A DNA stretch of 64,000 bases from Sphaerisporangium dianthi (GCF_042654065.1 NZ_JBHSFP010000012.1:62001-126000); one strand, 5' to 3'. Counted from the first letter of the stretch, positions 38,753-48,845 are shown. The notes: generated by a model not told the origin, from the letters alone. Made by a program: numbers and translations.

Positions 38753-39786
38753 GCCGAGTAGGGATTCTTGGCGCGGATGGCCTTGCGGATGATCTCGACC
38801 ACGTCGCGGTCGCCGTAGGACCTCGGCAGGCCGAGGCCGAGCGCCTCGAACAGCTTGCGGACCTCGTCGACGGTGGGCTCGTCGCCGACCTGCGTCGCCT
38901 TCGCCGACTCCAGGGGCACGCGCCGGGCCTGATCGAGGCTTGCGATCAGCTCGGTGGCGCAGTGGTCGTAATAGAAGCTGCCGCGCCGGCTCATCAGGGC
39001 GCGGTTGGGGTCCTCCACCGTGATGATCACATGATTGGCCGACAGGTCCCAGCGGAACGTCGTCATCGTCGCCGACAGCCCGAGATGGATGTCGAGCAGG
39101 CTGAACCGCTGCCGGTACCAGGAGGCCGCCAGGATCGTGGCGTAGGACTCTTTGCGGGTGCGGTCGACCGTCCAGTACTCGCCGGTGCCGTCGGGCGCGT
39201 CGGACACCGACCGGCGGAAGCGCCCGTACGCCTCGCAGACGCCGATGTGGGTGGGGTCGATGATCTCCAGGCGCACGAGAAGGGCCTTGCGCTCTCTGCG
39301 GGCGGCGCCGACCAGCTCGGGCAGCGTCACCGCCCGCACATAGGTGCCCGTGCCGCCCTTGAAGTACCAGCGGTCGGTGGACCGCCGAGCCTCGGCGAGC
39401 GCCTCGGCGATCTCGTCGGAGCCGTTCAGCACCTGGACCACCTGCAGGTCGTCGAGCACGCGCCGGGCGCTCTCGACGACCGTCTCGAGGCGCGTGAGGC
39501 GGTCGAGGCGCTCGGGCAGGTCGGCCAGCGCGCCGGAGGTCGTGCGGAAGTTCTCCCTGATCGTCTCTTCCATGGGCTCCTGCCGCCAGCGGTCGCGCAG
39601 GATCGCGGCGGTCAGCAGGCCGAGCACGAGAAGGGTCACCCCGCTGATCAGCTCACTCTTGGGCTGGCCCATGATCTGGTCGCTCGCGGTGAGGCCGAGG
39701 AAGGCGATGAAGACGGCCAGCACGAGGGCGATGACGCCGTCGGCGTTCTTGCCGACCCAAGCGACGAATTTGCCCATGCGCTCCAT
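38749..39786 (-). CDS. Two-TM protein with an uncharacterised cytoplasmic domain
   Basis: 345 residues from ATG 39786; ATG 39828 and 39777 are in-frame alternatives, and the only purine-rich upstream stretch favours 39786. Two membrane helices (about 17-34 and 46-63) are followed by a helical linker (70-120, heptad-like, with DLPERLDRLTRLE) and a domain of about 200 residues starting DRWYFKGGTGTYVRAVTLPEL. The pattern RLEIIDPTHIGVCEAYGRFR recalls phospholipase-D-like folds, but no HxK motif is present. A short C-terminal helical region closes (DRDVVEIIRKAIRAKNP). Function is unknown. It is the first gene of the cassette with cupin and phosphatase. Confidence 0.8.
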   Translation of the reverse strand: MERMGKFVAWVGKNADGVIALVLAVFIAFLGLTASDQIMGQPKSELISGVTLLVLGLLTAAILRDRWRQEPMEETIRENFRTTSGALADLPERLDRLTRLETVVESARRVLDDLQVVQVLNGSDEIAEALAEARRSTDRWYFKGGTGTYVRAVTLPELVGAARRERKALLVRLEIIDPTHIGVCEAYGRFRRSVSDAPDGTGEYWTVDRTRKESYATILAASWYRQRFSLLDIHLGLSATMTTFRWDLSANHVIITVEDPNRALMSRRGSFYYDHCATELIASLDQARRVPLESAKATQVGDEPTVDEVRKLFEALGLGLPRSYGDRDVVEIIRKAIRAKNPYSA

Positions 39787-39939
39787 GGCGCCCGCCCCGC
39801 CTCGACGATCCGTAAGCCCCGTGGTCATGGTAATGGCAGGGTAAAGCCGCGGCCAGTGCCCGGGCGCCCGGGGCGCCCGAGTGGCCCGGCGGACTCGCGG
39901 CACAGGAATTGTCGGTGGCGGCGCGTAGGTTATGGAGGT

Positions 39940-42048
39940 GTGAGGCCGGTAACCGATTTGCAGCGCAGGGTGGCGCCCTTCGAGGTCGTCACCGACATGA
40001 CTCCCGCAGGCGACCAGCCGGCGGCGATCGCCGAGCTCGAGCGGCGAGTGAAGGCCGGTGAGAGGGACAACGTCCTGCTGGGCGCCACCGGCACCGGCAA
40101 GACCGCCACCGTGGCCTGGCTCATCGAGCGGCTGCAGCGCCCGGCTCTGGTGATGCAGCCGAACAAGACGCTCGCCGCGCAGTTCGCCAACGAGCTCCGC
40201 GAGATGCTGCCCGGCAACGCGGTCGAATATTTCGTCTCCTACTACGACTACTACCAGCCCGAGGCGTACGTCCCGCAGACCGACACCTACATCGAGAAAG
40301 ACTCCTCGATCAACGACGAGGTCGACCGGCTGCGCCACTCGGCGACCAACTCGCTGCTCACGCGGCGCGACACCGTCGTGGTCGCCTCGGTGTCGTGCAT
40401 CTACGGCCTCGGCACCCCGCAGGAGTACGTCGACCGCATGGTCCGGCTCAAGGTCGGCCAAGAGATCGAGCGCGACCAGCTCCTGCGCCGTCTCGTCGAC
40501 ATGCAGTACGCCCGCAACGACCTGGCCTTCACCCGGGGCACCTTCCGGGTGCGGGGCGACACCGTCGAGGTCATCCCGCAGTACGAAGAGCTCGCCGTCC
40601 GCATCGAGATGTTCGGCGACGAGATCGAGAAGCTCGCGACGCTCCACCCCCTCACCGGCGAGGTGATCACCGAGGACGAGGAGCTCTACATCTTCCCCGC
40701 CTCCCACTACGTCGCCGGCCCCGAGCGCATGGAGCGCGCGATCGGCGACATCGAGACCGAGCTGGCCGCGTCGCTGGCCACGATGGAGAAGCAGGGCAAG
40801 CTGCTGGAGGCCCAGCGGCTGCGCATGCGCACGACCTACGACATCGAGATGATGCGCCAGGTCGGCACCTGCTCCGGCATCGAGAACTACTCGCGGCACA
40901 TCGACGGCCGCGCCCCCGGCACGGCCCCCAACACCCTGCTCGACTACTTCCCCGAAGACTTCCTGCTGGTCCTGGACGAGTCGCACCAGACCGTGCCGCA
41001 GATCGGGGCGATGTACGAGGGCGACGCCTCGCGTAAGCGCACTCTGGTCGACCACGGCTTCCGGCTGCCCTCGGCGATGGACAACCGGCCGCTCAAGTGG
41101 GAGGAGTTCCTCGAGCGCATCGGGCAGACGGTCTACCTCTCCGCCACTCCCGGGCCCTACGAGCTCGGCCGCAGCAAGGGCGAGGTGGTCGAGCAGGTCA
41201 TCCGCCCCACCGGCCTGGTCGACCCCGAGGTCGTCGTCAAGCCGACCAAGGGGCAGATCGACGACCTGGTCCACGAGATCCGCGAGCGCTCCGAGAAGGA
41301 CGAGCGGGTCCTGGTCACCACCTTGACCAAGAAGATGTCGGAAGATCTCACCGACTACCTTCTCGAGCTCGGCATCCGCGTGCGCTACCTTCACAGCGAG
41401 GTCGACACGCTCCGCCGCATCGAGCTGCTCCGCGAGCTGCGCATGGGCGAGTACGACGTGCTCGTCGGCATCAACCTGCTGCGTGAGGGCCTCGACCTGC
41501 CCGAGGTGTCGCTGGTGGCCATCCTGGACGCCGACAAGGAGGGCTTCCTGCGCAGCGAGACCTCGCTGATCCAGACGATCGGGCGTGCCGCGCGCAACGT
41601 CTCCGGCCAGGTCCACATGTACGCCGACCGGGTCACGCCGTCGATGGAGCGCGCGATCGACGAGACCAACCGGCGCCGCGCCAAGCAGATCGCCTACAAC
41701 GAGGCGAACGGCGTCGACCCCCAGCCGCTCCGCAAGAAGATCGCCGACATTCTCGACTCCCTTGTCCGGGAGGACGCCGACACCGAGCAGTTCCTCGGCG
41801 GCGGCCGCCAGCAGAGCCGGGGCAAGGCGCCGGTCCCCGGCCTCAGCGCCCGCCAGTCCGGCCAGCACGCCAAGGCCATCGCGGGCGAGATGCCGAGGGC
41901 CCAGCTGGAGTCGCTGGTCCAGTCGCTCACCGAGCAGATGCACACCGCGGCCGCCGAGCTGCAGTTCGAGGTCGCCGCCCGCCTCCGCGACGAGATCAAG
42001 GAACTCAAACGCGAAGTCCGCGACATGCGCGAGGCCGGCGTCCACTGA
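39940..42048 (+). CDS. uvrB: UvrABC excinuclease subunit B
   Basis: 702 residues from GTG 39940; TAGGTT (39926-39931) ends 8 nt before the start. UvrB receives DNA from UvrA, verifies the lesion and loads UvrC. Walker A is LLGATGTGKTAT, followed by the beta-hairpin region VSYYDYYQPEAYVPQTDTYIEKD, helicase motif DESHQTVPQI, then TLTKKMSEDLTDYL, NLLREGLDLPEVSLV and QTIGRAARN. The C-terminal UvrC-binding UVR domain (ELQFEVAARLRDEIKELKRE) is intact. Just before its promoter the accessory block ends. Confidence 0.97.
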   Translation: MRPVTDLQRRVAPFEVVTDMTPAGDQPAAIAELERRVKAGERDNVLLGATGTGKTATVAWLIERLQRPALVMQPNKTLAAQFANELREMLPGNAVEYFVSYYDYYQPEAYVPQTDTYIEKDSSINDEVDRLRHSATNSLLTRRDTVVVASVSCIYGLGTPQEYVDRMVRLKVGQEIERDQLLRRLVDMQYARNDLAFTRGTFRVRGDTVEVIPQYEELAVRIEMFGDEIEKLATLHPLTGEVITEDEELYIFPASHYVAGPERMERAIGDIETELAASLATMEKQGKLLEAQRLRMRTTYDIEMMRQVGTCSGIENYSRHIDGRAPGTAPNTLLDYFPEDFLLVLDESHQTVPQIGAMYEGDASRKRTLVDHGFRLPSAMDNRPLKWEEFLERIGQTVYLSATPGPYELGRSKGEVVEQVIRPTGLVDPEVVVKPTKGQIDDLVHEIRERSEKDERVLVTTLTKKMSEDLTDYLLELGIRVRYLHSEVDTLRRIELLRELRMGEYDVLVGINLLREGLDLPEVSLVAILDADKEGFLRSETSLIQTIGRAARNVSGQVHMYADRVTPSMERAIDETNRRRAKQIAYNEANGVDPQPLRKKIADILDSLVREDADTEQFLGGGRQQSRGKAPVPGLSARQSGQHAKAIAGEMPRAQLESLVQSLTEQMHTAAAELQFEVAARLRDEIKELKREVRDMREAGVH

Positions 42049-42389
42049 CCCACCAAGCCGCATGATCGTCCGGCCCACCTGGCAGGCTGCCCGCCCGGGC
42101 CGCTCAGGGCCTCCGCACGGGTGTCTCCGTTCGGAGGCTCCGCATGGGTGTCTCCGCTCGGGGCCGCTGCATGGGTGTCTCCGTTCGGAGGCCGTGCACG
42201 GATCTCCCCGCTTGGGGGCCCTGTACGGGTTCTCCGTTCGGGCCCTGCACGGGCTTCTCCGCTCGGCTCGTGTCGGCGACAGGATAGTGAACGTGGGTTC
42301 GATTTCGGGGTGAGGCGCTTGGCTCCGGGAACGCTGGGCATCTGCTCATTCGTCTTCTCCATCGGAATACATGGAAGATGGGAGGTGCG
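42049..42389. other. 341-nt gap after uvrB
   Basis: It contains the six-unit tandem repeat (42113-42269). A less GC-rich stretch follows (about 42280-42375) that probably carries the promoter of the DUF4126-like gene. No other gene is supported. Confidence 0.6.
42113..42269. repeat. Six tandem hairpin-forming units of 24-27 bp
   Basis: Units start at 42113, 42140, 42167, 42194, 42221 and 42245 with lengths 27, 27, 27, 27, 24 and 25. The consensus resembles CTGCACGGGTGTCTCCG followed by TTCGGAGGCC. Each of the first four holds a short stem: CTCC-GTTC-GGAG in units 1 and 3, CTCC-GCTC-GGGG in unit 2, CCCC-GCTT-GGGG in unit 4. The change from CTCC/GGAG to CCCC/GGGG keeps pairing. The array lies 64 nt after uvrB. 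Confidence 0.8.
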
Positions 42390-43004
42390 ATGCTCGCGGC
42401 GCTGACAGGTCTCGGGCTGTCCACCGCGGCGGGGCTCAACGCCTACATCCCGTTGCTGGTGGTCGGTCTGCTGGCGAATTTCACCGACGCCGTCCGGCTG
42501 CCGCACGACTACGCGTGGCTGAGCAACGGGTGGGTGCTCGCGATCATCGGGGTGCTGCTCGCCGCCGAGATGGTGCTCGACAAGGTGCCGGTCGTCGATC
42601 ACGTCAACGACATGATCCAGACCGCGGTGCGGCCCGCGGCCGGTGGTGTGGTGTTCAGCGCCACTCAGGCCGCCTCCCAGCTCGACCACTCGACCTGGAT
42701 GACCCAGAACCCCTGGGTGAGCTGGGTGCTCGGCGTCGGCGTGGCCCTGGCGGTGCACGTGATGAAGGCCACGGCCAGGCCGGTCGTCAACGTCTCGACG
42801 GCCGGTGTGGGAGCTCCGGTGGTGAGCACCGTGGAGGACGCCGGGTCGCTCGGCATGAGCCTGGTCGCCGTGTTCTTCCCTGTACTGGTCGTCGTGGCGC
42901 TGGTCGTCTTCGCCGTCCCCTCCTGGTGGGCGTACCGCCGCCTGCGCAGACGGCGCGCCCGCAGGGCCGCCTCCCGCCTCCAGCAGGCGTCCCAACCCTC
43001 GTAG
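42390..43004 (+). CDS. DUF4126-like membrane protein
   Basis: 204 residues from ATG 42390, behind a GGGAGGT ribosome site (42380-42386). It starts with ALTGLGLSTAAGLNAYIPLL, characteristic of DUF4126, and has about four membrane helices with short loops. The middle carries AAEMVLDKVPVVDHVNDMIQT and RPAAGGVVFSA, also typical. The C-terminus is a basic cytoplasmic tail (RRLRRRRARRAASR). Function is unknown. It is convergent with the nitronate monooxygenase gene. Confidence 0.88.
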   Translation: MLAALTGLGLSTAAGLNAYIPLLVVGLLANFTDAVRLPHDYAWLSNGWVLAIIGVLLAAEMVLDKVPVVDHVNDMIQTAVRPAAGGVVFSATQAASQLDHSTWMTQNPWVSWVLGVGVALAVHVMKATARPVVNVSTAGVGAPVVSTVEDAGSLGMSLVAVFFPVLVVVALVVFAVPSWWAYRRLRRRRARRAASRLQQASQPS

Positions 43005-43077
43005 CCGCGCTCACGCACCCTCGTCTCACGTCACCGGATTCCGGGCTGCCCGGGCCGTCCGCGGCCGGCCGGGCTCG

Positions 43078-43099
43078 CCGGCGGCCACGCGGCCGCCGG
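43078..43099. terminator. Stem-loop between convergent genes
   Basis: CCGGCGGCC (43078-43086) and GGCCGCCGG (43091-43099) form a perfect 9-bp stem with an ACGC loop. The stem abuts the stop codon of the minus-strand gene. No T tract. Confidence 0.6.
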
Positions 43100-44239
43100 T
43101 CAGGAGCGGGTGATGCGCCCCAGGCGGTCGAGGGCCGAGGAGAACTCCGCGACCATCTCGTAGACCACCTGGCGGCAGGGCTTCACCTGGTCGAGCTGGC
43201 CGACGACCTGCCCGACGAAGGAGTTCACCAGCTCTCGCGCGCCCGCCTCGCCGTTCTCCGCCGCGTCGCCGATGCGGGCCAGCGCCCCCTCCGCCAGCAG
43301 CATCTGCAGCGGCATCGGCAGCGGGCCGGGGCTCTCGGGCGCCTCGTCCCACTCGGTGGTCCAGGCTGAGACGAGCTGACGCGCCGGCTTGCCGGTGCGA
43401 GAGCGGGACCGGACGGTGTCCAGGGAAGTGGCGGCGAGCATCTTGCGCTTGACGACCGAAGGCGTCTCGGCCTCGTCGGTGGTGAGCCAGACCGAGCCGC
43501 ACCACACGCCCGACGCGCCCAGGGCCAGCGCCGCGGCCATCTGCCGCCCGTTCGCGACGCCGCCCGCGGCGAGCACGGGGACGGGCGCCACGGCGTCGAC
43601 CACCTGCGGCACGAGCACCATCGTGGACACCTCGCCGGTGTGCCCGCCGGCCTCGGTGCCCTGGGCGACGATCAGCTCGGCGCCGGCGGCGACCTGGCGG
43701 CGGGCGTGCTCGACCGTGCCGACCAGCGCGGCGAGCGGCACACCCGCGGCCCGCGCCTTGTCGGACATCTCGGCGGGCGGCGGGCCGAGCGCGCTGGCGA
43801 TCAGGCGGATCGGATGCCGGAGCGCGACGTCGACGAGGCCGGTGGCGCCGGAGTGCGTGACCCGGCGCCCGACCTCGTCGGCGTGGCCGCCGACCGAGCC
43901 GAGCGTGAAGCTCTTGCCCTTCCCCACGCGGTACTTGGCGAACAGGTGGGAGACGAAGTCGCGGTGGACCTCGGGGATGTGGTCCAGCAGCCGGGCGGCG
44001 GGGTCGCCGGCCGCCCTGTCGATCTGCCCGGGGACGAGCACGTCCACCCCGTACGGCCGGCCGCCCACCTGCCGGTCGATCCAGGAGAGCTCGCGGTCGA
44101 GCTGCTCGGGGGAGTAGGCGACCGCGCCCAGGACGCCGAACCCGCCCGCGTTGGTCACCGCGGCCACCACGTCCCTGCAATGGCTGAAGGCGAACAGAGG
44201 GAACTCGACGCCGAACCTGTCACCGATCTCCGTCCGCAT
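43100..44239 (-). CDS. Nitronate monooxygenase-like flavoenzyme
   Basis: 379 residues from ATG 44239. TACCGT on this strand (44246-44251) lies 6 nt upstream, so the mRNA is probably leaderless. It is an FMN-dependent TIM barrel of the 2-nitropropane dioxygenase family: PLFAFSHCRDVVAAVTNAGGFGVLG at the start in overlapping pieces, the phosphate site AQGTEAGGHTGEVSTMVLVP, and VPVLAAGGVANGRQMAAALALGA. Such enzymes oxidise toxic nitronates; some members are instead enoyl reductases. The C-terminal 80 residues are helical. No pathway partners are adjacent. Confidence 0.87.
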   Translation of the reverse strand: MRTEIGDRFGVEFPLFAFSHCRDVVAAVTNAGGFGVLGAVAYSPEQLDRELSWIDRQVGGRPYGVDVLVPGQIDRAAGDPAARLLDHIPEVHRDFVSHLFAKYRVGKGKSFTLGSVGGHADEVGRRVTHSGATGLVDVALRHPIRLIASALGPPPAEMSDKARAAGVPLAALVGTVEHARRQVAAGAELIVAQGTEAGGHTGEVSTMVLVPQVVDAVAPVPVLAAGGVANGRQMAAALALGASGVWCGSVWLTTDEAETPSVVKRKMLAATSLDTVRSRSRTGKPARQLVSAWTTEWDEAPESPGPLPMPLQMLLAEGALARIGDAAENGEAGARELVNSFVGQVVGQLDQVKPCRQVVYEMVAEFSSALDRLGRITRS

Positions 44240-44427
44240 GCCGCGACGGTAACCCGGCCGCCCGTCCCGGTCCAGGTCCGCATCCGGACGCCAGGGCCCG
44301 CGGCGGGCCGGGGCCCTGGCGGCGGGCGGCGGGCGCGCTGGAGGCGGCGGGCGGCGGGTGCGGGGCGGTCGGAAGCCGGGTGCCGGGCGGCGCGGGGGCC
44401 GGGCGGCGCCGGCTCCGGCGGGCAGGC
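44240..44427. other. G-rich intergenic tract
   Basis: 188 nt, very G-rich on the plus strand around 44322-44400, with several GGG/GGGG runs separated by 3-12 nt that could form a G-quadruplex. No gene is visible. Confidence 0.4.
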
Positions 44428-45333
44428 TCACCCGGGGATCGGTGAGGAGATCTGCCCGGGAATCGGTGAGGAGAGGTGACCGGGAGCCGGTGCGGGCGAC
44501 CGCCCGGGCACCGGGGAGGACGCCTTTCCCCGCGCCGGTGAGGGCGTCCGGCCGAGGGGCGGCGCGGGCGGGTGCCCGGCGAGGCCGCCGGGGACCTCGG
44601 AGCCGCCCTGGATGCCGTGGACGTCGGAGCCGCCATGGTCGCCGTGATCGTCGGAATCGCCGTGGTCGCCATGATCGTCAGGGTCGCCGTGAGCGGCGTC
44701 GGCGGGGGAGTGCCAGCCGGAATCGGGGGAGTAGCGGCGGACGATCCTGGCGGGGACGCCGGCGATGACGCAGTGGTCGGGGAACTCCCCGCGCACGACG
44801 GCGCCGCCGGCGACCACCGACTGCCTGCCGATGCGCGTGCCGGGCAGGATGATCGCCCCGGCGCCGAGCCAGGAGCCGGCCCCGATGGACACCGGGTTGT
44901 TGCGCGGCCACTGGCGGCCGATGGGCGTCTCGGGGTCGTCGTAGACGTGGTTCTGGTCGGTGATGTAGACGTACGGTCCCGTGAAGACGTCGTCGCCGAT
45001 GTCGATCGACTGGTGGCCGACGATGTGGCTGCCCCGCCCGATGGAGCAGCCGCCGCCGATGCGGACGATGGAGTCGGGGCCGAGGTCGACGCCCGGGCCC
45101 ATCCCGGCCGAGATGGACACGCGTTCCCCGACCAGGGTGTGGTCGCCGATCTCGATCCACGCCTCCCCGAAGATCGCTCCCTGCGGGAACGACAGGCACG
45201 CTCCTTCGCCGAGGCGGCGGAAGCGGTACCCGGAGGGAGTCTTGGGGGTGACCGCTCCGGTCGCGCGGATCGCGGCCCAGGCGCGGTGAACGAGGCCGCT
45301 GAAGATCCGACGTAGTGCATCACGGGGTGACAT
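44428..45333 (-). CDS. Left-handed beta-helix acyltransferase with His/Asp- and Pro-rich tail
   Basis: 301 residues from ATG 45333. TAACTT on this strand (45342-45347) ends 8 nt upstream. The catalytic part (about 55-198) is a hexapeptide-repeat left-handed beta-helix: IEIGDHTLVGERVSI, CSIGRGSHIVGHQSIDIGDD, then the acceptor loop with DQNHVYDD, whose His is the usual catalytic base, and SVVAGGAVVRGEFPDHCVIAGVPA. It is probably an O-acetyltransferase for a sugar or cell-surface glycan. Residues 206-301 are unusual: a His/Asp/Gly-rich stretch (HGDHGDSDDHGDHGG) and then Pro/Ser repeats ending SSPIPGQISSPIPG. The tail is probably disordered and might bind metal. Confidence 0.85.
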   Translation of the reverse strand: MSPRDALRRIFSGLVHRAWAAIRATGAVTPKTPSGYRFRRLGEGACLSFPQGAIFGEAWIEIGDHTLVGERVSISAGMGPGVDLGPDSIVRIGGGCSIGRGSHIVGHQSIDIGDDVFTGPYVYITDQNHVYDDPETPIGRQWPRNNPVSIGAGSWLGAGAIILPGTRIGRQSVVAGGAVVRGEFPDHCVIAGVPARIVRRYSPDSGWHSPADAAHGDPDDHGDHGDSDDHGDHGGSDVHGIQGGSEVPGGLAGHPPAPPLGRTPSPARGKASSPVPGRSPAPAPGHLSSPIPGQISSPIPG

Positions 45334-45413
45334 AACCGGAAAAGTTACCGCTTGGTTAGCATGCTGGGAACGGACCCCCAGGGCCGTTCGGGCACTTCGC
45401 GAGCGTCCTTTGA

Positions 45414-45419
45414 TATTCT
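45414..45419 (+). promoter_or_regulatory. Likely pyrG -10 element (TATTCT)
   Basis: TATTCT inside a less GC-rich stretch of the 153-nt divergent gap before pyrG. It would give a leader of about 60 nt. The minus-strand acetyltransferase has its own -10 at 45342-45347. Confidence 0.45.
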
Positions 45420-45486
45420 GAGAGCCCGTGGACACGAGGTCGCCCGTCGGACGGCCACGATCAGAACGGACCACGGGAGACCCTCC

Positions 45487-47153
<1,667 letters not shown>

Positions 47154-47157
<4 letters not shown>

Positions 47158-47810
47158 GCGTGACCTCCGGCGACACGCCGAACGGTGAGCTGACCCGCGA
47201 GGACGTCCGCGACGTGCCGGCCTCCTGGGAGGTCCGCGGCGGGAAGACGCGCTTCGAGGCGCGGGTGATCACGGTGCGCACCGACACCGTGGTCATGCCC
47301 GGCGACGAGGTCGCCGACCGCGACTATGTCGTCCACCCCGGCTCGGTGGTCGTCCTCGCGCTCGACGACGACCACCGGGTGCTGCTGCTGCGGCAGTACC
47401 GGCATCCTGTGCGCAAGCTGTTGTGGGAGCTGCCGGCGGGCATCCGCGACGTCGCGGGCGAGCCGCTCGCCGAGTGCGCGGCGCGCGAGCTCGCCGAGGA
47501 GACCGGCTACCGGGCCGGGACCTGGCAGGTCCTGCTGGACACCTACTCCTCGCCCGGCATGTCGGACGAGCGCGTCCGTATCTTCCTGGCCCGTGACGTG
47601 GCGCCGATCCCGCAGGAGGAGCTCGCGTTCGTCCGCCGGCACGAGGAAGTGGACATGCCGGTTGTATGGGTTCCCCTGCTCGATGCCGTGCAAAAGGCGC
47701 TGAGCGGAATGATCCACAATGGACCCGCCGTCGCAGGTATTCTCGCCGCGTACGCCGCATTGCCGGACGGCTTCACCACCCTGCGTCCCGCCGACGCCGA
47801 GGAGGCCTGA
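47154..47810 (+). CDS. Nudix hydrolase, ADP-ribose pyrophosphatase type
   Basis: 218 residues from ATG 47154, coupled to pyrG. The Nudix box is recognisable in GEPLAECAARELAEETGY (REL, EE and G in register) but has one extra residue before its first Glu. The Pro-rich region PAGIRDVAGE and the downstream SSPGMSDERVRIFLA match ADP-ribose pyrophosphatases, which cut ADP-ribose to AMP and ribose 5-phosphate. The pairing of pyrG, this gene, xerD, parA, scpA and scpB is common in actinomycetes. The N-terminal 25 residues are an extra polar stretch. Confidence 0.92.
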
Positions 47811-47822
47811 CAGGAGGTCCCC

Positions 47823-48755
47823 CTGAGCGCCCACGCCGACGCCGAGGCCGTGTCCGCCGCCTATCTCGACCACCTCGCCGTGGAACGAGGGCTGGCGGTC
47901 AACACGCTCACCTCCTACCGGCGTGACCTCGGCCGCTATCTGGAGCACCTGCGCTCGCGGGGGCGCCCGTCCCTGGCGGAGGTGGCCGAGGCGGACGTGG
48001 AGGCGTTCCTGGCGGTGTTGCGCGAGGGCGACGAGCGTCATCCCGCCCTGGTCGCCAGCTCGGCGGCCAGGGCCGTCTCCGCGGTGCGCGGGCTCCACCG
48101 GTTCGCCGTCCGCGAGGGCGTCACCGCGCACGACCCCGCGCGCGAGGTCCACCCGCCGAGCAGGCCGCACCACCTGCCCAAGGCCATCGGGGTGGCCGAG
48201 GTCGAACGGCTCATCGCCGCGGCCGGGCCCAACGACGCGCCGCTCACCTTGCGCAACCGGGCCCTGCTGGAGGTGCTGTACGGCACGGGCGCGCGCATTT
48301 CCGAGGCGGTCGGGCTGACCGTGGAGGACATCGAGGCCGAGCGGGTGCGGCTGCGCGGCAAGGGCGGGCGCGGCCGGACCGTCCCGCTCGGCAGGTTCGC
48401 CCGCGAGGCCCTCGGCGCGTACCTGGCGAGGGCGCGCCCGCTGATCTGGGCGCAGGGAGGCGGCACCACGGCGCTGTTCCTCAACGCCCGCGGCGGGCGG
48501 CTCACCCGGCAGGGCGCCTGGGAGGTGCTGAGGTCGGCCGCCGAAAGGGCGGGGCTGACCGGTGTTTCGCCTCACATGTTGCGCCATTCGTTCGCAACTC
48601 ACCTCCTGGACGGAGGAGCGGACGTTAGGGTTGTCCAGGAACTGCTCGGCCACGCCTCGGTGGCGACCACCCAGGTCTACACACTGGTCGGCGTCGACAG
48701 GCTCCGTGAGGCGTACGCGGCGGCCCGACTGCGGGCCGATCGTCCAACTTCATAG
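47823..48755 (+). CDS. xerD: Tyrosine site-specific recombinase XerD
   Basis: 310 residues if translation begins at CTG 47823, which lies 5 nt after a perfect AGGAGG (47812-47817). The first conventional start, GTG 47850, is 32 nt from that site and would remove nine residues (SAHADAEA). The N-terminal SAM-like domain (about 10-100) has LDHLAVERGLAVNTLTSYRRDL. The catalytic domain has Arg in YGTGARISEAVGL, HMLRHSFATHLLDGGAD (His and Arg), LGHASVATTQVYT (His and nucleophile Tyr). With XerC it resolves chromosome dimers at dif. There are no phage genes nearby, so it is not a phage integrase. Confidence 0.93.
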   Translation: MSAHADAEAVSAAYLDHLAVERGLAVNTLTSYRRDLGRYLEHLRSRGRPSLAEVAEADVEAFLAVLREGDERHPALVASSAARAVSAVRGLHRFAVREGVTAHDPAREVHPPSRPHHLPKAIGVAEVERLIAAAGPNDAPLTLRNRALLEVLYGTGARISEAVGLTVEDIEAERVRLRGKGGRGRTVPLGRFAREALGAYLARARPLIWAQGGGTTALFLNARGGRLTRQGAWEVLRSAAERAGLTGVSPHMLRHSFATHLLDGGADVRVVQELLGHASVATTQVYTLVGVDRLREAYAAARLRADRPTS

Positions 48756-48845
48756 CTTCCGGGCGCGTCGCCTTGCCGCTTACGTGCCCACCCCATAGTG
48801 TCCGTCCGGACGGTCCGGTTCGGGGCCGTCAGGGAGGTTCAACTG

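Noticed and set aside
42113..42269. CRISPR array
   Set aside because: The units are 24-27 bp, directly adjacent, without spacers.
47823..48755. Phage or island integrase
   Set aside because: The context (pyrG, Nudix, parA, scpA, scpB) and full-length XerD features show a housekeeping recombinase. There are no attachment-site repeats nearby.
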